A stretch of 33,540 nucleotides of DNA from Bdellovibrionales bacterium (GCA_020434365.1 JAGRAX010000009.1:1-33540); one strand, 5' to 3'. Numbered from the stretch's first letter, positions 24,401 to 33,441 are shown. Made by a program: numbers and translations. Notes: a model not told the origin generated them from the sequence alone.

Positions 24401-25621
24401 TCATTTTATTGTTCTTTTTATCTCTTTCAATAAGGCATCTTTGTGGTTACGCTCTGGATGATGATGCACATGTCGCAGCAAGTACGACAGTAAAGAAGAA
24501 AGATCTTTGGGAAAAATGTGCCCTTTGCACGACTCTAAAAGCTCCGTACCATTGATGTCCAAATCTCTCATCCATACTGCTTCTTTTTTCAAAGAAATAT
24601 CTTTCCACATTTCTTTCCATTTTTCTGCGTGCTCCTGCCAACGAGGTCTAGCACTCTGCAGAGCCATCCATGCATCAATCAACTCTTCCGACAATTGTGA
24701 TAGAAGGAATTTCAGTTCAGATTTGTGAGAGAGTGTTTCTAGTACAGTATCCTCAGATGCTCTCAATAGAGCCCACGATCTAAGCTTGCTTTTTTTGTTG
24801 AAAGCCAAGAAAGCAGGAAACTTTGCATTTGAGCCCTGCTTCATACAAAGCAAAAGACCTGCAAGTCTCGCTTCAAGAGATACATTGATTTGATCTAGAT
24901 CCACAAGACAAGGATCTAAAGGCTTTCCTGGCGCAATGATAGACCACAGTCCTTGATCTACGAGCCATTTCAATGCCAGGTTTACTTGAGTCCCAGAAAG
25001 AAGCTTCTGAAGTTCATTGCGAATTCGCTCTGATGAAATCACATGTAAGGCTCTTTTTTCTTTTTTTGCAGCTCGACCACATTGAGGGTCGACATCGATA
25101 AGACCCAGTTGACTGATAAACCTTGCGGCTCGAAGCATTCTCAAGGCATCTTCTTTAAAACGAAGATGAGGATTTCCCACAGTTTGTAAAAAGCCATTTC
25201 TTAGATCTCTTAGCCCCTCAAAAGGATCAATCAAGGTCATTGAGATAGGATCAATCGCCATCGCATTGATGGTGAAGTCTCTTCTCTTAAGATCCTCCTC
25301 CAAGGAGTCTGAAAACTCTAAATGCAAGGGGTGACGGTTATTTTTGATGCCAGATTCTTTTCGGAAGGTTGTAACTTCAAGAAGCTGTCCATGATAAGGA
25401 ACAATCACAGTTCCAAAAGCTTTTCCTACACTTTTTGCCTCGGGAAACCACTCCAAGAGAAGCTCCGGCCTTGCACTGCTCGCAAAATCCCAATCGTTTG
25501 GACGTCTCCCTAAAGCAAGATCTCTACAAGCTCCTCCAACAATATAAATCACGTGCTTGCGAGATAAAAAGACTTGGGCAAAACTGCTCATCCAGGAAGG
25601 CAGAAGGTTAAAATCGATCAT
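24401..25621 (-). CDS. cca: CCA tRNA nucleotidyltransferase / poly(A) polymerase family protein
   Basis: A 406-residue class II nucleotidyltransferase. HVIYIVGGACRDLALGRRPNDWDFAS carries the GG...RD and DxD metal-binding motifs. LKRRDFTINAMAID and the following DPFEGLRDLRNGFLQTVGNPHLRFKEDALRMLRAARF are the signature head and neck blocks. A helical body of about 200 residues follows and lacks a visible HD domain. The family adds or repairs the 3' CCA of tRNA; A-adding or poly(A) polymerase specificity cannot be excluded. The start at 25621 overlaps the ChaN-like gene by 14 bases with no clear ribosome site, implying coupling. Confidence 0.92.
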   Translation of the reverse strand: MIDFNLLPSWMSSFAQVFLSRKHVIYIVGGACRDLALGRRPNDWDFASSARPELLLEWFPEAKSVGKAFGTVIVPYHGQLLEVTTFRKESGIKNNRHPLHLEFSDSLEEDLKRRDFTINAMAIDPISMTLIDPFEGLRDLRNGFLQTVGNPHLRFKEDALRMLRAARFISQLGLIDVDPQCGRAAKKEKRALHVISSERIRNELQKLLSGTQVNLALKWLVDQGLWSIIAPGKPLDPCLVDLDQINVSLEARLAGLLLCMKQGSNAKFPAFLAFNKKSKLRSWALLRASEDTVLETLSHKSELKFLLSQLSEELIDAWMALQSARPRWQEHAEKWKEMWKDISLKKEAVWMRDLDINGTELLESCKGHIFPKDLSSLLSYLLRHVHHHPERNHKDALLKEIKRTIK

Positions 25622-27323
25622 CTTTGCTCATAAACGGATTCATCTGATCATATTGCAGAGCTTGTGACAACTCCCAATAGGCATGTTCTCCAGATTCATT
25701 TTCTGAAAGACAGGTAAACATTCGGCGAATCAATTCCATCGGAACAAGGTCTTTCACCACTTGACGATACAAACGATCTCCCATCATTCGACCGAGCGTC
25801 CTTGCAGCAAGATAAAAAAGAGAGGGTTTCAAACGATAGAGCTTGCGAGCAGAACTTGGTTTTTTCTTGGATTGAATTCTCTCATGTTCGTATTCTCTGT
25901 GTTTGAGAAGCTCTTTGGCAATGATTTTTTCTTCTTTTGCAATTCCCAATAGCTTCTTTCCTTTGCTACACTCGAGTTTTTTCTCCAAATCTCGATATTG
26001 CGAACATTTTCGTTTGGGGTTGGTAATTTTTGACCCAAAGTAACCAATGGCTTCCCAGATGGCAATTCGATAAAATATCTCTCTTCGATCAAAATGAGGG
26101 GCATAAATCGCCAAATTTCGAGTCAATTTTGAACTTAAGAGTTGAGTCGCTTTCTCAGTGGCTCTCGTTTCTGAAGGATCCAAGAGATAGATTGCGTCAC
26201 TTTTGGTAAAAAAAAGACTTCGATTCTCTACCATCTCAGCATGAAGCAAATCTTTGGCATCGGGACTTTTTACAAGACTCAACTCCAAAATATACTCATC
26301 AATATTTTCAATCAGCTCTGAGTCAAATGCAGTATATACAGCAAAATTGTCAAGGTCAGGTACATCTAAGGTCAAAAACTTTGCAATGGTCATTGAGATT
26401 ACGCGAAGCTCTTCGCTCAAATCTGCACTGTCCTCAAAACCAAAATTCTCTTCGCCTTGATCCAAAGCATCCAAAATGTCACTCTGATCCTCCAACCAGC
26501 TTTGGTAGCTTTGCCATTTTACCCATGGCGTAGAATTGAGAACACAAAAGGCATCTGGGTGAACCCGAACAACATCAACTTGATGTGCTTGATCTTCTTC
26601 AACCAGTTTCCAATAGATCTGATCACTGTTTTGGTACACAGTCAGATGGGGGGGAAGCTCCAAATTTCTCTTTTTACACTCTCTCTCCACTCTATAAGGA
26701 ATATGCTCTGGAGCAACATGCAGGTCTCCATAGAGACAAAATATATGTGCTTTGGGATCCTTCTCAATACAGTTGGCAATTCGGTCGGCTGCCAACTGAT
26801 CTCTCTTGGCCAAAGACTGATATCCTCCATCATTTGTATTGAGACCCACAATTTCTATATTCTGATGTTGTTTTGCAACATCAAACAACATGCGATAATG
26901 CTCCCAAGGAAAACCCCATAATTCATGATAGCGTATCAAGGTCAAAAACTGCTCTTCTGAGTATTTTCCTTGAACATATTCGTTGGCAAGCCCCTCATAA
27001 ATTTCGGGAATCATTTCTAAAGCAAGGTACACTCTGGGATAAAACTCAGAAACAAAATCGATGAGCTTACAAGCCGTATACTGAGACCTGCGCAAAGTAT
27101 GAAAGTCGCCACAGTAACAGATGGAAGCTTTTTTTAAGCTTTGAAACAACTCATTTTTGCTCGAATATCTTTCATAGTCTTGAACTTGATATAGGTACAC
27201 TTCTCTATAATGCCCAATAGACGTGTCTTCGCCCTTTCGACTCTCCAAGACTTCTTGCTTTAATCGAGCAAAAGTTTCCTTTTGAAGTTCAATCAACCTA
27301 GCTTTTGCTGAAATTTTGTTCAT
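25608..27323 (-). CDS. ChaN/Tiki-superfamily protein with long C-terminal extension
   Basis: A 571-residue protein. Residues of about 60-230 match the ChaN (haem-binding uptake, Tiki superfamily) fold: ICYCGDFHTLRRSQ, VYLALEMIPEIYEGLANEYVQGKYSEEQFL, YHELWGFPWEHYRMLFD, and HIFCLYGDLHVAPEHIP with the GD.H pair. ChaN proteins are usually about 250-300 residues and carry a lipoprotein signal. This one has no signal peptide and continues for about 330 residues of unknown, mostly helical and charged sequence, with a Lys/Arg-rich stretch near HEYEHERIQSKKKPSSARK. It is therefore predicted to be cytoplasmic, and haem binding or TIKI-type protease activity is only family-based inference. It starts the five-gene minus-strand run ending with trmB. 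Confidence 0.82.
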   Translation of the reverse strand: MNKISAKARLIELQKETFARLKQEVLESRKGEDTSIGHYREVYLYQVQDYERYSSKNELFQSLKKASICYCGDFHTLRRSQYTACKLIDFVSEFYPRVYLALEMIPEIYEGLANEYVQGKYSEEQFLTLIRYHELWGFPWEHYRMLFDVAKQHQNIEIVGLNTNDGGYQSLAKRDQLAADRIANCIEKDPKAHIFCLYGDLHVAPEHIPYRVERECKKRNLELPPHLTVYQNSDQIYWKLVEEDQAHQVDVVRVHPDAFCVLNSTPWVKWQSYQSWLEDQSDILDALDQGEENFGFEDSADLSEELRVISMTIAKFLTLDVPDLDNFAVYTAFDSELIENIDEYILELSLVKSPDAKDLLHAEMVENRSLFFTKSDAIYLLDPSETRATEKATQLLSSKLTRNLAIYAPHFDRREIFYRIAIWEAIGYFGSKITNPKRKCSQYRDLEKKLECSKGKKLLGIAKEEKIIAKELLKHREYEHERIQSKKKPSSARKLYRLKPSLFYLAARTLGRMMGDRLYRQVVKDLVPMELIRRMFTCLSENESGEHAYWELSQALQYDQMNPFMSKDDRF

Positions 27324-27485
27324 AGATCTTTAAAGACTCACCTTACGGTTGTGCAACAAGACCTTTATAATATCACAAACGACTTTTTCATGGATATGAA
27401 ACTCGTTTTTGAAAAATTGATGTTTATGTTGTGAAAAAATAAGCATTTTGAAAACCAAATCAGGTGCAAAAAAGTCAATATAAAG

Positions 27486-27514
27486 TTGTAAAAAAAAAAA
27501 AAATTTTTTATACT
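27486..27514 (+). promoter_or_regulatory. Promoter of the histone-like gene
   Basis: TTGTAA (27486-27491) and TATACT (27509-27514) with a 17-bp spacer that consists of an A-tract followed by a T-tract, which should be strongly curved or rigid. Transcription is expected near 27521, giving a leader of about 63 bases. The good box match and the single gene downstream fit a strong constitutive promoter. Confidence 0.6.
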
Positions 27515-27530
27515 TGTCAGGTAATTACTA

Positions 27531-27540
27531 AAGTTAACTT
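27531..27540. promoter_or_regulatory. 10-bp palindrome in the histone-like gene leader
   Basis: AAGTTAACTT is a perfect palindrome placed at about +11 to +20 of the predicted transcript. Short flanks (GGTAATTA before, AATTGTTACC after) show partial further symmetry. It could be an operator overlapping the start region. A chance AT-rich palindrome is possible. Confidence 0.35.
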
Positions 27541-27583
27541 AATTGTTACCTTTATTTAAAATTAATTTTAAAAGGGAGAAAAA

Positions 27584-27883
27584 ATGCCGAAGAAAAAGAA
27601 AGCTGCCAAGAGAAAGACAGCCAAACGTAAGGTAGCCAAGCGTAAAGTTGTTAAGAAAAGCACTCGTAAAGTAGCAAAAAGAAAAACCGCGAAACGTAAG
27701 ACTGCAAAGAAAAAGACAGCCAAGCGTAAAACCGCGAAACGTAAGACTGCGAAGAAAAAGACAGCCAAGCGTAAAACCGCGAAAAGAAAAACCGCTAAGC
27801 GCAAAGCCACAAAAAAGAAGGCTACAAGCAAAAAAGCGACGAGAAAAAAAGCTACTCGCAAGAAAAGCACCTCAAAGAAATAA
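27584..27883 (+). CDS. Histone H1-like, Lys/Arg-Ala-rich nucleoid protein
   Basis: A 99-residue, extremely basic, low-complexity protein built from AKRKT and AKKKT pentads, with essentially no acidic residue. It resembles histone H1 tails and bacterial HC2/AlgP-type proteins, which bind DNA non-specifically and help compact the nucleoid; the role is inferred from composition. Residues 35-49 and 50-64 are identical 15-residue units (TAKRKTAKKKTAKRK) encoded by a 45-bp tandem repeat. AAGGGAG lies six bases before the ATG. The gene has its own promoter upstream and a strong terminator downstream, so it is monocistronic. Such repeats often change length between strains. Confidence 0.85.
   Translation: MPKKKKAAKRKTAKRKVAKRKVVKKSTRKVAKRKTAKRKTAKKKTAKRKTAKRKTAKKKTAKRKTAKRKTAKRKATKKKATSKKATRKKATRKKSTSKK
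27686..27775 (+). repeat. 45-bp tandem repeat inside the histone-like gene
   Basis: Two head-to-tail 45-bp units (27686-27730 and 27731-27775) differ at one base only, a silent GCA/GCG change in an Ala codon. The surrounding pentads are looser versions of the same unit. In-frame length variation by slippage or recombination is expected. Confidence 0.9.
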
Positions 27884-27909
27884 ACTTTTCTTTGCTACTT
27901 TTCAAAGAG

Positions 27910-27946
27910 AGCCCTCATTGCCACAGGCATTGGGGGCTTTTTTTTT
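27910..27946 (+). terminator. Rho-independent terminator of the histone-like gene
   Basis: A 13-base arm (27910-27922, AGCCCTCATTGCC) pairs with 27926-27938 (GGCATTGGGGGCT) across a three-base ACA loop, with one mismatch and one G-T pair, and is followed by a run of nine T. It lies 27 bases after the stop codon. On the opposite strand there is no T-run, so it should not be an efficient terminator for the convergent nuo operon. Confidence 0.88.
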
Positions 27947-28039
27947 GCTAGGTCATATTGACCATTCTCAAATGGCTATAGGAAAGCCTCTCTCTTACAG
28001 ATCGTACTTCGTAAAACCTTATTGTGAAACCTTAAGTAG

Positions 28040-29542
28040 CTATAACGAAGCACTTGCTTTTTCCACAAGTGTTAACAATGGTTTCCACTGCAAAAGAAGA
28101 AATACTGTTGGCACAGCCATCAAAATGCACATTAGAGAAATTGACCAAGAAAAGCTGGTTTGCGGCTGAATGTCTGTATCTTCGCCCGAAAAATAGGCTG
28201 TTTTTAGAATTTTTGCATAATAAAATAGAGAAATGGCAGTATTTATAGCGGCGATCACTGCCAAACCATACATTTTTTGTTCAATCACTACTGAAAAGAG
28301 ATAAAACTTACCAATAAACCCCGCAAAGGGAGGCAGTCCAACAAGAGAAAATAGAAATACCGTCATCAACGCCATAACAAGAGGAAAATGCTTTGCAAAA
28401 ATTGTAAAATGCTGGATATCGTCACTCCCGTACTCATTTTCCATGGCCACAATGATGTAAAAACATCCCACATTCATGAAAAAATAGATCAAAAAATAAA
28501 TGATACTCGCTTGAAACCCTTGAGTAGAAAAACAAGCCAAACCCATCAATAAATATCCGGCGTGAGCAATCGATGAATAGGCCATCAATCTCTTCATTTT
28601 TACCTGCCCCAGCGCTCCCAAATTTCCCACAGTCATGGTGATCGCGGACATAAAGATAAGAAACCTTTGCAAAAACTGCCCTATTTCTTGATCCATTGAA
28701 AGATTTTCATTTTGACCCCAAAGAAGCAAAATCCTAAGAATCAGTGCAACACCTGCAACTTTTGGCCCCACAGATAAAAAGCTCGTTATGGGACTGGGCG
28801 CGGCTTCATATACATCTGGACACCACATATGTGAGGGAAATGCAGCGATCTTATACGCCACACCACAAAAAATACATACCAAGCTCATCGCAATCCACCC
28901 CATAGAAGACATCGGAAAAGAAGAGTCCAACAAACTCATCAAAATAGAAAAGTCTCCACTCCCGAAAATCCCGTACAGGTATGAGATCCCAAAAAGCATT
29001 ACTCCAGAAGCAAATGCACCAAAGAGAAGGTATTTTATCCCCGCTTCTGCTGAAAACCGATCGGATTTTTTGATTCCAACTAAGATATATGAGGGAATGG
29101 AAACCATTTCCACTGCCAAAAAAACCATAAGCAAGCTATTGGCCCAAGCCATCATTGACATCCCAAGTGTAATCACCAAAAGAAACGAAGGAATTTCTTC
29201 AAAATGAATATTTTTTCTTGTTTCTTGATGTACAAAGCCCATATGCATCGTAATCAGACCCAAAAATCCAAAAAGAACTCTTAAAAGTTGTCCTAGCCCG
29301 TCTAATTTCACATGACCTACAAAAAGATTTGAGCTTCCAGAATCACAAAAAAACAAATGATAAAAACCAACACAGATGTATGCAATCAAGGTAACCGTGG
29401 CAATGCCAAAAGAAATATGAACATTTTTTCTATAAAAAGCACTTAAGAGCAAACAGATGATCGACCCTAAAGCCAAAAGAGCTTCTGGCCAAAACCAAGC
29501 AAAACTTTGAATGTTATCAGCTACCCAATTCACGTTGATCAA
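28040..29542 (-). CDS. nuoN: NADH-quinone oxidoreductase subunit N
   Basis: A 500-residue, about 14-helix antiporter-like subunit of Complex I in the inner membrane, contributing to proton pumping. The family core is visible in VAYKIAAFPSHMWCPDVYEAAPSPITSFLSVGPKVAG, with its conserved Lys, and in MAYSSIAHAGYLLMGLA. VFLAVEMVSIPSYILVG carries the helix-5 Glu. It is the last gene of the nuo run; the ATG overlaps the nuoM stop by four bases. No GC-rich hairpin followed by T-run is seen on this strand within the 93 bases to the histone-gene terminator. Confidence 0.96.
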   Translation of the reverse strand: MINVNWVADNIQSFAWFWPEALLALGSIICLLLSAFYRKNVHISFGIATVTLIAYICVGFYHLFFCDSGSSNLFVGHVKLDGLGQLLRVLFGFLGLITMHMGFVHQETRKNIHFEEIPSFLLVITLGMSMMAWANSLLMVFLAVEMVSIPSYILVGIKKSDRFSAEAGIKYLLFGAFASGVMLFGISYLYGIFGSGDFSILMSLLDSSFPMSSMGWIAMSLVCIFCGVAYKIAAFPSHMWCPDVYEAAPSPITSFLSVGPKVAGVALILRILLLWGQNENLSMDQEIGQFLQRFLIFMSAITMTVGNLGALGQVKMKRLMAYSSIAHAGYLLMGLACFSTQGFQASIIYFLIYFFMNVGCFYIIVAMENEYGSDDIQHFTIFAKHFPLVMALMTVFLFSLVGLPPFAGFIGKFYLFSVVIEQKMYGLAVIAAINTAISLFYYAKILKTAYFSGEDTDIQPQTSFSWSISLMCILMAVPTVFLLLQWKPLLTLVEKASASL

Positions 29543-31086
29543 CCTCCAGCTGTCAGAAACTGAGAAAAATGAGAAAGTGTTTTATGAAACAAATCTAAGA
29601 TCGGCATAGGGTAAATACCTAAAGCAATGGCCAAAAAGGCCAAAGGAACGAGTGTGATCAACTCTCTGGTATTTATATCTTTGAGTGTGCTCCATTTTTC
29701 TGGAAGGCTGCCAAGAAAGACCCTTTGGATTGTCCATAGTAGATATGCCGCTGTGATCACCACTCCCAAAGCCGCAAAAATTGTACATATGATAAAAATA
29801 TTTTGACCACGAAATGCCTGGTCAAAACCTATTACATGCGCATCTGCGTGAAAAGATCCCAACAACACAAAAACTTCACTGATAAAGCCCGACAAGCCAG
29901 GCAGTCCCATGGAAGCAAAAAAAGCAATCATTGCAACAAAAGTATATTTTGGCATTGCGCTCGCAAGGCCTCCAAAGTCATTAACACCTCTAGTATGCGC
30001 TCGATCATAGATCACACCGACAAGCAAAAACAACATCGCAGTAGAAGTACCATGCGTAAACATTTGAAATAGAGATCCTTCCAAACCCATAAATGTCATG
30101 GCCGCCAAGCCAAGTAAGCAGTATCCCATGTGACTTACCGATGAATAGGCAACAAGCTTTTTAATATCTTTCTGATTCATCGCACACAATCCACCATACA
30201 AAATATTGATAACAGCCAAAATGGCCAAAATCGGCGCAAACCATTGGGCCGCATCGGGGAAAAATGGATAACAAATTCGAAAAACTCCGTAGACTCCCAT
30301 TTTCAAAAGAACGCCTGCCAATATTACACTCACAGCGGTTGGAGCTTCTACGTGTGCATCAGGTAGCCAGGTATGAAAGGGAAACATAGGAACCTTGATT
30401 GCAAATCCAAAAAATAAAGCCAGAAAAACTACTTTTGACATTGGCAGTCCGAACAAAATGCCTTGAGATAAAATTCCACCTTGAGAACCCAAAACAATCA
30501 TATCAAAGCTATGTGGCGAAGGTCCCCAAAAATAGATCGCCAAAAAGCCAAGCAGCATGAAAACCGAACCCACCAAGGTATAAATGAAAAACTTAATGGC
30601 AGCGTATTCTCTTCTTGCACCTCCCCAAATCCCAATCAAAAAATACATGGGTAAGAGCATAACTTCCCAAAAAATATAGAAGAGAAATAAATCCAGAGCC
30701 GCAAAAACTCCCATCATTCCTGTTTCCAAAAGCAAAAAGAGAAAAAAGTACCCTTTTACTTTTTTTCCAATATTCCATGAAGCAATTACACATAGAAAAG
30801 ATAGCAGTGCCGTAAGCATGAGCATGGTCACGCTGATTCCATCTGTTCCCATGATGTACTGAATGTTAAAACTGGGAATCCACTGATGACGTTCCATAAA
30901 TTGCATCCCCACTTGATCTCGATCGAAGTGTTGAAATAAATATACTGCCATCGTTAAAGGAATTGCCGTTGTAATCAAAGATACAATCTTGATGGCCTTT
31001 TCAAAGCATTTTGGAATCATGAGAACAATGACAGCTCCCAACAAAGGTGTAAAAGTCATCCAACTCAATATATGTGAACTTAGCAT
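29539..31086 (-). CDS. nuoM: NADH-quinone oxidoreductase subunit M
   Basis: A 515-residue proton-channel subunit of Complex I. The central KVPMFPFHTWLPDAHVEAPTAVSVILAGVLLKMGVYG motif is typical of NuoM, together with YIFWEVMLLPMYFLIGIWGG (the helix-5 Glu) and LVAYSSVSHMGYCLLGL. Length and helix pattern are normal. It begins 15 bases after nuoL on the same strand and overlaps nuoN by four bases, consistent with one polycistronic message. Confidence 0.97.
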   Translation of the reverse strand: MLSSHILSWMTFTPLLGAVIVLMIPKCFEKAIKIVSLITTAIPLTMAVYLFQHFDRDQVGMQFMERHQWIPSFNIQYIMGTDGISVTMLMLTALLSFLCVIASWNIGKKVKGYFFLFLLLETGMMGVFAALDLFLFYIFWEVMLLPMYFLIGIWGGARREYAAIKFFIYTLVGSVFMLLGFLAIYFWGPSPHSFDMIVLGSQGGILSQGILFGLPMSKVVFLALFFGFAIKVPMFPFHTWLPDAHVEAPTAVSVILAGVLLKMGVYGVFRICYPFFPDAAQWFAPILAILAVINILYGGLCAMNQKDIKKLVAYSSVSHMGYCLLGLAAMTFMGLEGSLFQMFTHGTSTAMLFLLVGVIYDRAHTRGVNDFGGLASAMPKYTFVAMIAFFASMGLPGLSGFISEVFVLLGSFHADAHVIGFDQAFRGQNIFIICTIFAALGVVITAAYLLWTIQRVFLGSLPEKWSTLKDINTRELITLVPLAFLAIALGIYPMPILDLFHKTLSHFSQFLTAGG

Positions 31087-31101
31087 TCGCTCTTCCTCTT
31101 T

Positions 31102-33105
31102 CTATAATCCAAAATACCCTAAGTATAGGGCAATAAAAAAACCAACACCGGTCACCAAAACCGCCAGGTACATTTGAATATGTCCGTTCTGAATCCTTTG
31201 AACCCATATCCCCATCGTCTTTGTTAGATATGCAAAAAAGTGAACCAATCCATCCACAATAAAGCGATCAATGGAACCCATAATAAAAACAACAAGACGT
31301 AGAACTTTGCTCATTCCATTGACAAAACCATCGACATACTTTTGATCAAATACTGACAGACTTTTACTCAAAGACTTGCAAGGCCTTACAAAAAGCGCTT
31401 CATAGATTTCATCGACATAATAGAGATTTGCAAAAACCTTGTACAAAGCCTTACATTTTGCACCGCACTTCTGAGGCAATGATATATTTGAAACATAAAA
31501 CACATAAGCCATACTTGCGCTCCCTAGAGCCACAAGCAAAGAAAGAGCCGTAAGAAGAAGCTCCGCAAAATGTGAACCATGAGGATGTCTTACAATCACA
31601 GACGATTCCAACCAATGAGGAAAAAACTGTGTCAAAGGCATAAAGCCTGGCCACCATACCCATCCACCGACACAAGATAGCACTGCCAAGGTGATGAGAG
31701 GAATGGTCATAGAAGGAGGAGACTCATGAAGAGCTGCCTTAGAAGATGCGTCCAATTTGCACTCTCCCCAAAAGGTCATAAAAAGACATCGAAACATATA
31801 AAAAGAAGTAAGCCCTGCCGTAAAAATCGCCAAAAACCACAAATACTTAGAGTGATTCCAGAGCTGCCATAAAATCTCATCTTTGGAGAAAAAACCCGCA
31901 AAAGGAAACATACCCGAAATCGCGAGTGTTCCAATGACAAAAATCCAAAAAGTAATGGGCAAAGATTTACGAAGCCCTCCCATTTTTCTCATATCCTGCT
32001 CGTGACTGCAGGCATGGATCACACTTCCCGCTCCTAGAAAAAGCAGCGCTTTGAAAAAAGCATGCGTTACCACATGAAACATTCCACTTGCATAGGCTCC
32101 CACACCACATGCCAAAAACATATATCCCAACTGACTTACCGTAGAATAGGCCAAAACTTTTTTGATGTCATTTTGAACCAAAGCCATCGTAGCTGCAAAA
32201 AGCGCGGTGAGCCCTCCGATCCATGAAATCACCTCCAGGGTCACTGGAGCTGCATCAAAAAGAAAACTCAATCGACAAATCATATAGATTCCAGAAGTCA
32301 CCATGGTGGCAGCGTGAATCAATGCGGAAACGGGTGTCGGGCCCGCCATTGCATCGGGAAGCCAAACATAAAGTGGGATTTGCGCCGATTTTCCCGTCGC
32401 GCCTATAAACATCATCAAACTGATAAATGTAAAAGCAGACAAACCCAAAATCTGAACACTTGAAATGGAAGAAATATGATCTCGAATCACAGCAAAATCA
32501 AAACTCCACACACCGGCCTGCGTGCCCAAGGCCCAAAACAATGACAAAAGCCCTACAATAAAAGCAAAATCCCCTACACGGTTCACAACAAAAGCTTTTT
32601 TCCCAGCATCGGCATTCTTATGATCTTGATAATAAAAACCAATCAGCAAATAGCTACATAAGCCCACGCCTTCCCATCCAACAAACATCAAAAGAAAATT
32701 GTCCGCAAGCACCAAGATCAACATCATAGCCATGAAAAGGTTGAGATACGCAAAATACCTTTCAAAAGCTTTCTCATGATGCATATATCCCGTTGAATAC
32801 ACATGTATCAGTGTTCCCACGCCCGTAATCACACAAATCATAACTGCCGAGAGCGAGTCCAAAGAAAGACGAAACCAAGTATGAAGTTGATCGGTTCGCA
32901 ACCACAAAAACACATGATCAACTTGAACCTGATGATCAGAAGCAAACGCAAGCACAGCATAGACAGCCAAAACAAAAGAAACGCCTACACTGCTACAGGC
33001 AATCAAAGATACAGCTTTGCGGCCGACACCTTTTCCATACAAGCGAATGAAGATCGAACTCAAAAGAGGAAACAAAATGATCCATAGCAGTGCGTTGTTT
33101 TCCAC
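31102..33105 (-). CDS. nuoL: NADH-quinone oxidoreductase subunit L
   Basis: A 667-residue distal proton-pumping subunit of Complex I. FIGATGKSAQIPLYVWLPDAMAGPTPVSALIHAATMVTSGIYMI is the NuoL signature with its Lys and His residues. LLMFVGWEGVGLCSYLLIGFYY supplies the helix-5 Glu. The C-terminal part contains the long stretch and final membrane helix (YLAVLVTGVGFFIALYLGYFGL) expected of the lateral-helix region. It begins six bases after nuoK. Length is within the usual range. Confidence 0.97.
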   Translation of the reverse strand: MENNALLWIILFPLLSSIFIRLYGKGVGRKAVSLIACSSVGVSFVLAVYAVLAFASDHQVQVDHVFLWLRTDQLHTWFRLSLDSLSAVMICVITGVGTLIHVYSTGYMHHEKAFERYFAYLNLFMAMMLILVLADNFLLMFVGWEGVGLCSYLLIGFYYQDHKNADAGKKAFVVNRVGDFAFIVGLLSLFWALGTQAGVWSFDFAVIRDHISSISSVQILGLSAFTFISLMMFIGATGKSAQIPLYVWLPDAMAGPTPVSALIHAATMVTSGIYMICRLSFLFDAAPVTLEVISWIGGLTALFAATMALVQNDIKKVLAYSTVSQLGYMFLACGVGAYASGMFHVVTHAFFKALLFLGAGSVIHACSHEQDMRKMGGLRKSLPITFWIFVIGTLAISGMFPFAGFFSKDEILWQLWNHSKYLWFLAIFTAGLTSFYMFRCLFMTFWGECKLDASSKAALHESPPSMTIPLITLAVLSCVGGWVWWPGFMPLTQFFPHWLESSVIVRHPHGSHFAELLLTALSLLVALGSASMAYVFYVSNISLPQKCGAKCKALYKVFANLYYVDEIYEALFVRPCKSLSKSLSVFDQKYVDGFVNGMSKVLRLVVFIMGSIDRFIVDGLVHFFAYLTKTMGIWVQRIQNGHIQMYLAVLVTGVGFFIALYLGYFGL

Positions 33106-33111
33106 CTCGCC

Positions 33112-33441
33112 CTAGCCTTTCAATTTCGACATATCGTCGATATTTGGGGTTTTTATCATTTGAAACATTGCCAAAACCAAAGCCAAGGCAACTGCAGCTT
33201 CAGCAGCAGCTAAAACAATGACGAACAAGCCCATAACTTGTCCGCTCATCAATTGTCCAGATAGTTCCATCGAATTGAAATGATCAAACGCAATAAAATT
33301 AATGGCCGACGCGTTGAAGATCAATTCAATTCCCATGAGCATATGGATGACATTTCGTTTGAGCAGCACGCAAGCCATTCCAGCGCAAAAAAGAAACGCC
33401 CCTACAACGAGATAACTATGCAATCCGCCCAATTCGATCAT
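33112..33441 (-). CDS. nuoK: NADH-quinone oxidoreductase subunit K
   Basis: A 109-residue, three-helix subunit of Complex I. The conserved Glu residues are present in LMGIELIFNASAINFIAF (helix 2) and LAAAEAAVALALVLAMF (helix 3), which form part of the E-channel that links quinone reduction to proton pumping. It overlaps the nuoJ stop by four bases (ATGA) and is followed by nuoL after six bases. Confidence 0.97.
   Translation of the reverse strand: MIELGGLHSYLVVGAFLFCAGMACVLLKRNVIHMLMGIELIFNASAINFIAFDHFNSMELSGQLMSGQVMGLFVIVLAAAEAAVALALVLAMFQMIKTPNIDDMSKLKG

Noticed and set aside
26457-26921. A 154-residue plus-strand open frame opposite the ChaN-like gene
   Set aside because: It overlaps the conserved Tiki/ChaN core on the other strand and has low-complexity hydrophobic content typical of a shadow frame.
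27686-27775. Tandem repeat considered as a CRISPR-like array
   Set aside because: The units are contiguous without spacers, in frame, and inside a coding region.
27568-27870. A 100-residue Leu/Phe/Val-rich open frame antisense to the histone-like gene
   Set aside because: It is the reverse complement of AAA/CGT/GCG repeats and so is hydrophobic by composition. The sense gene has a ribosome site, promoter and terminator.
28788-29207. A 139-residue plus-strand open frame opposite nuoN
   Set aside because: nuoN is clearly the real gene. The antisense frame has no ribosome site or family features.
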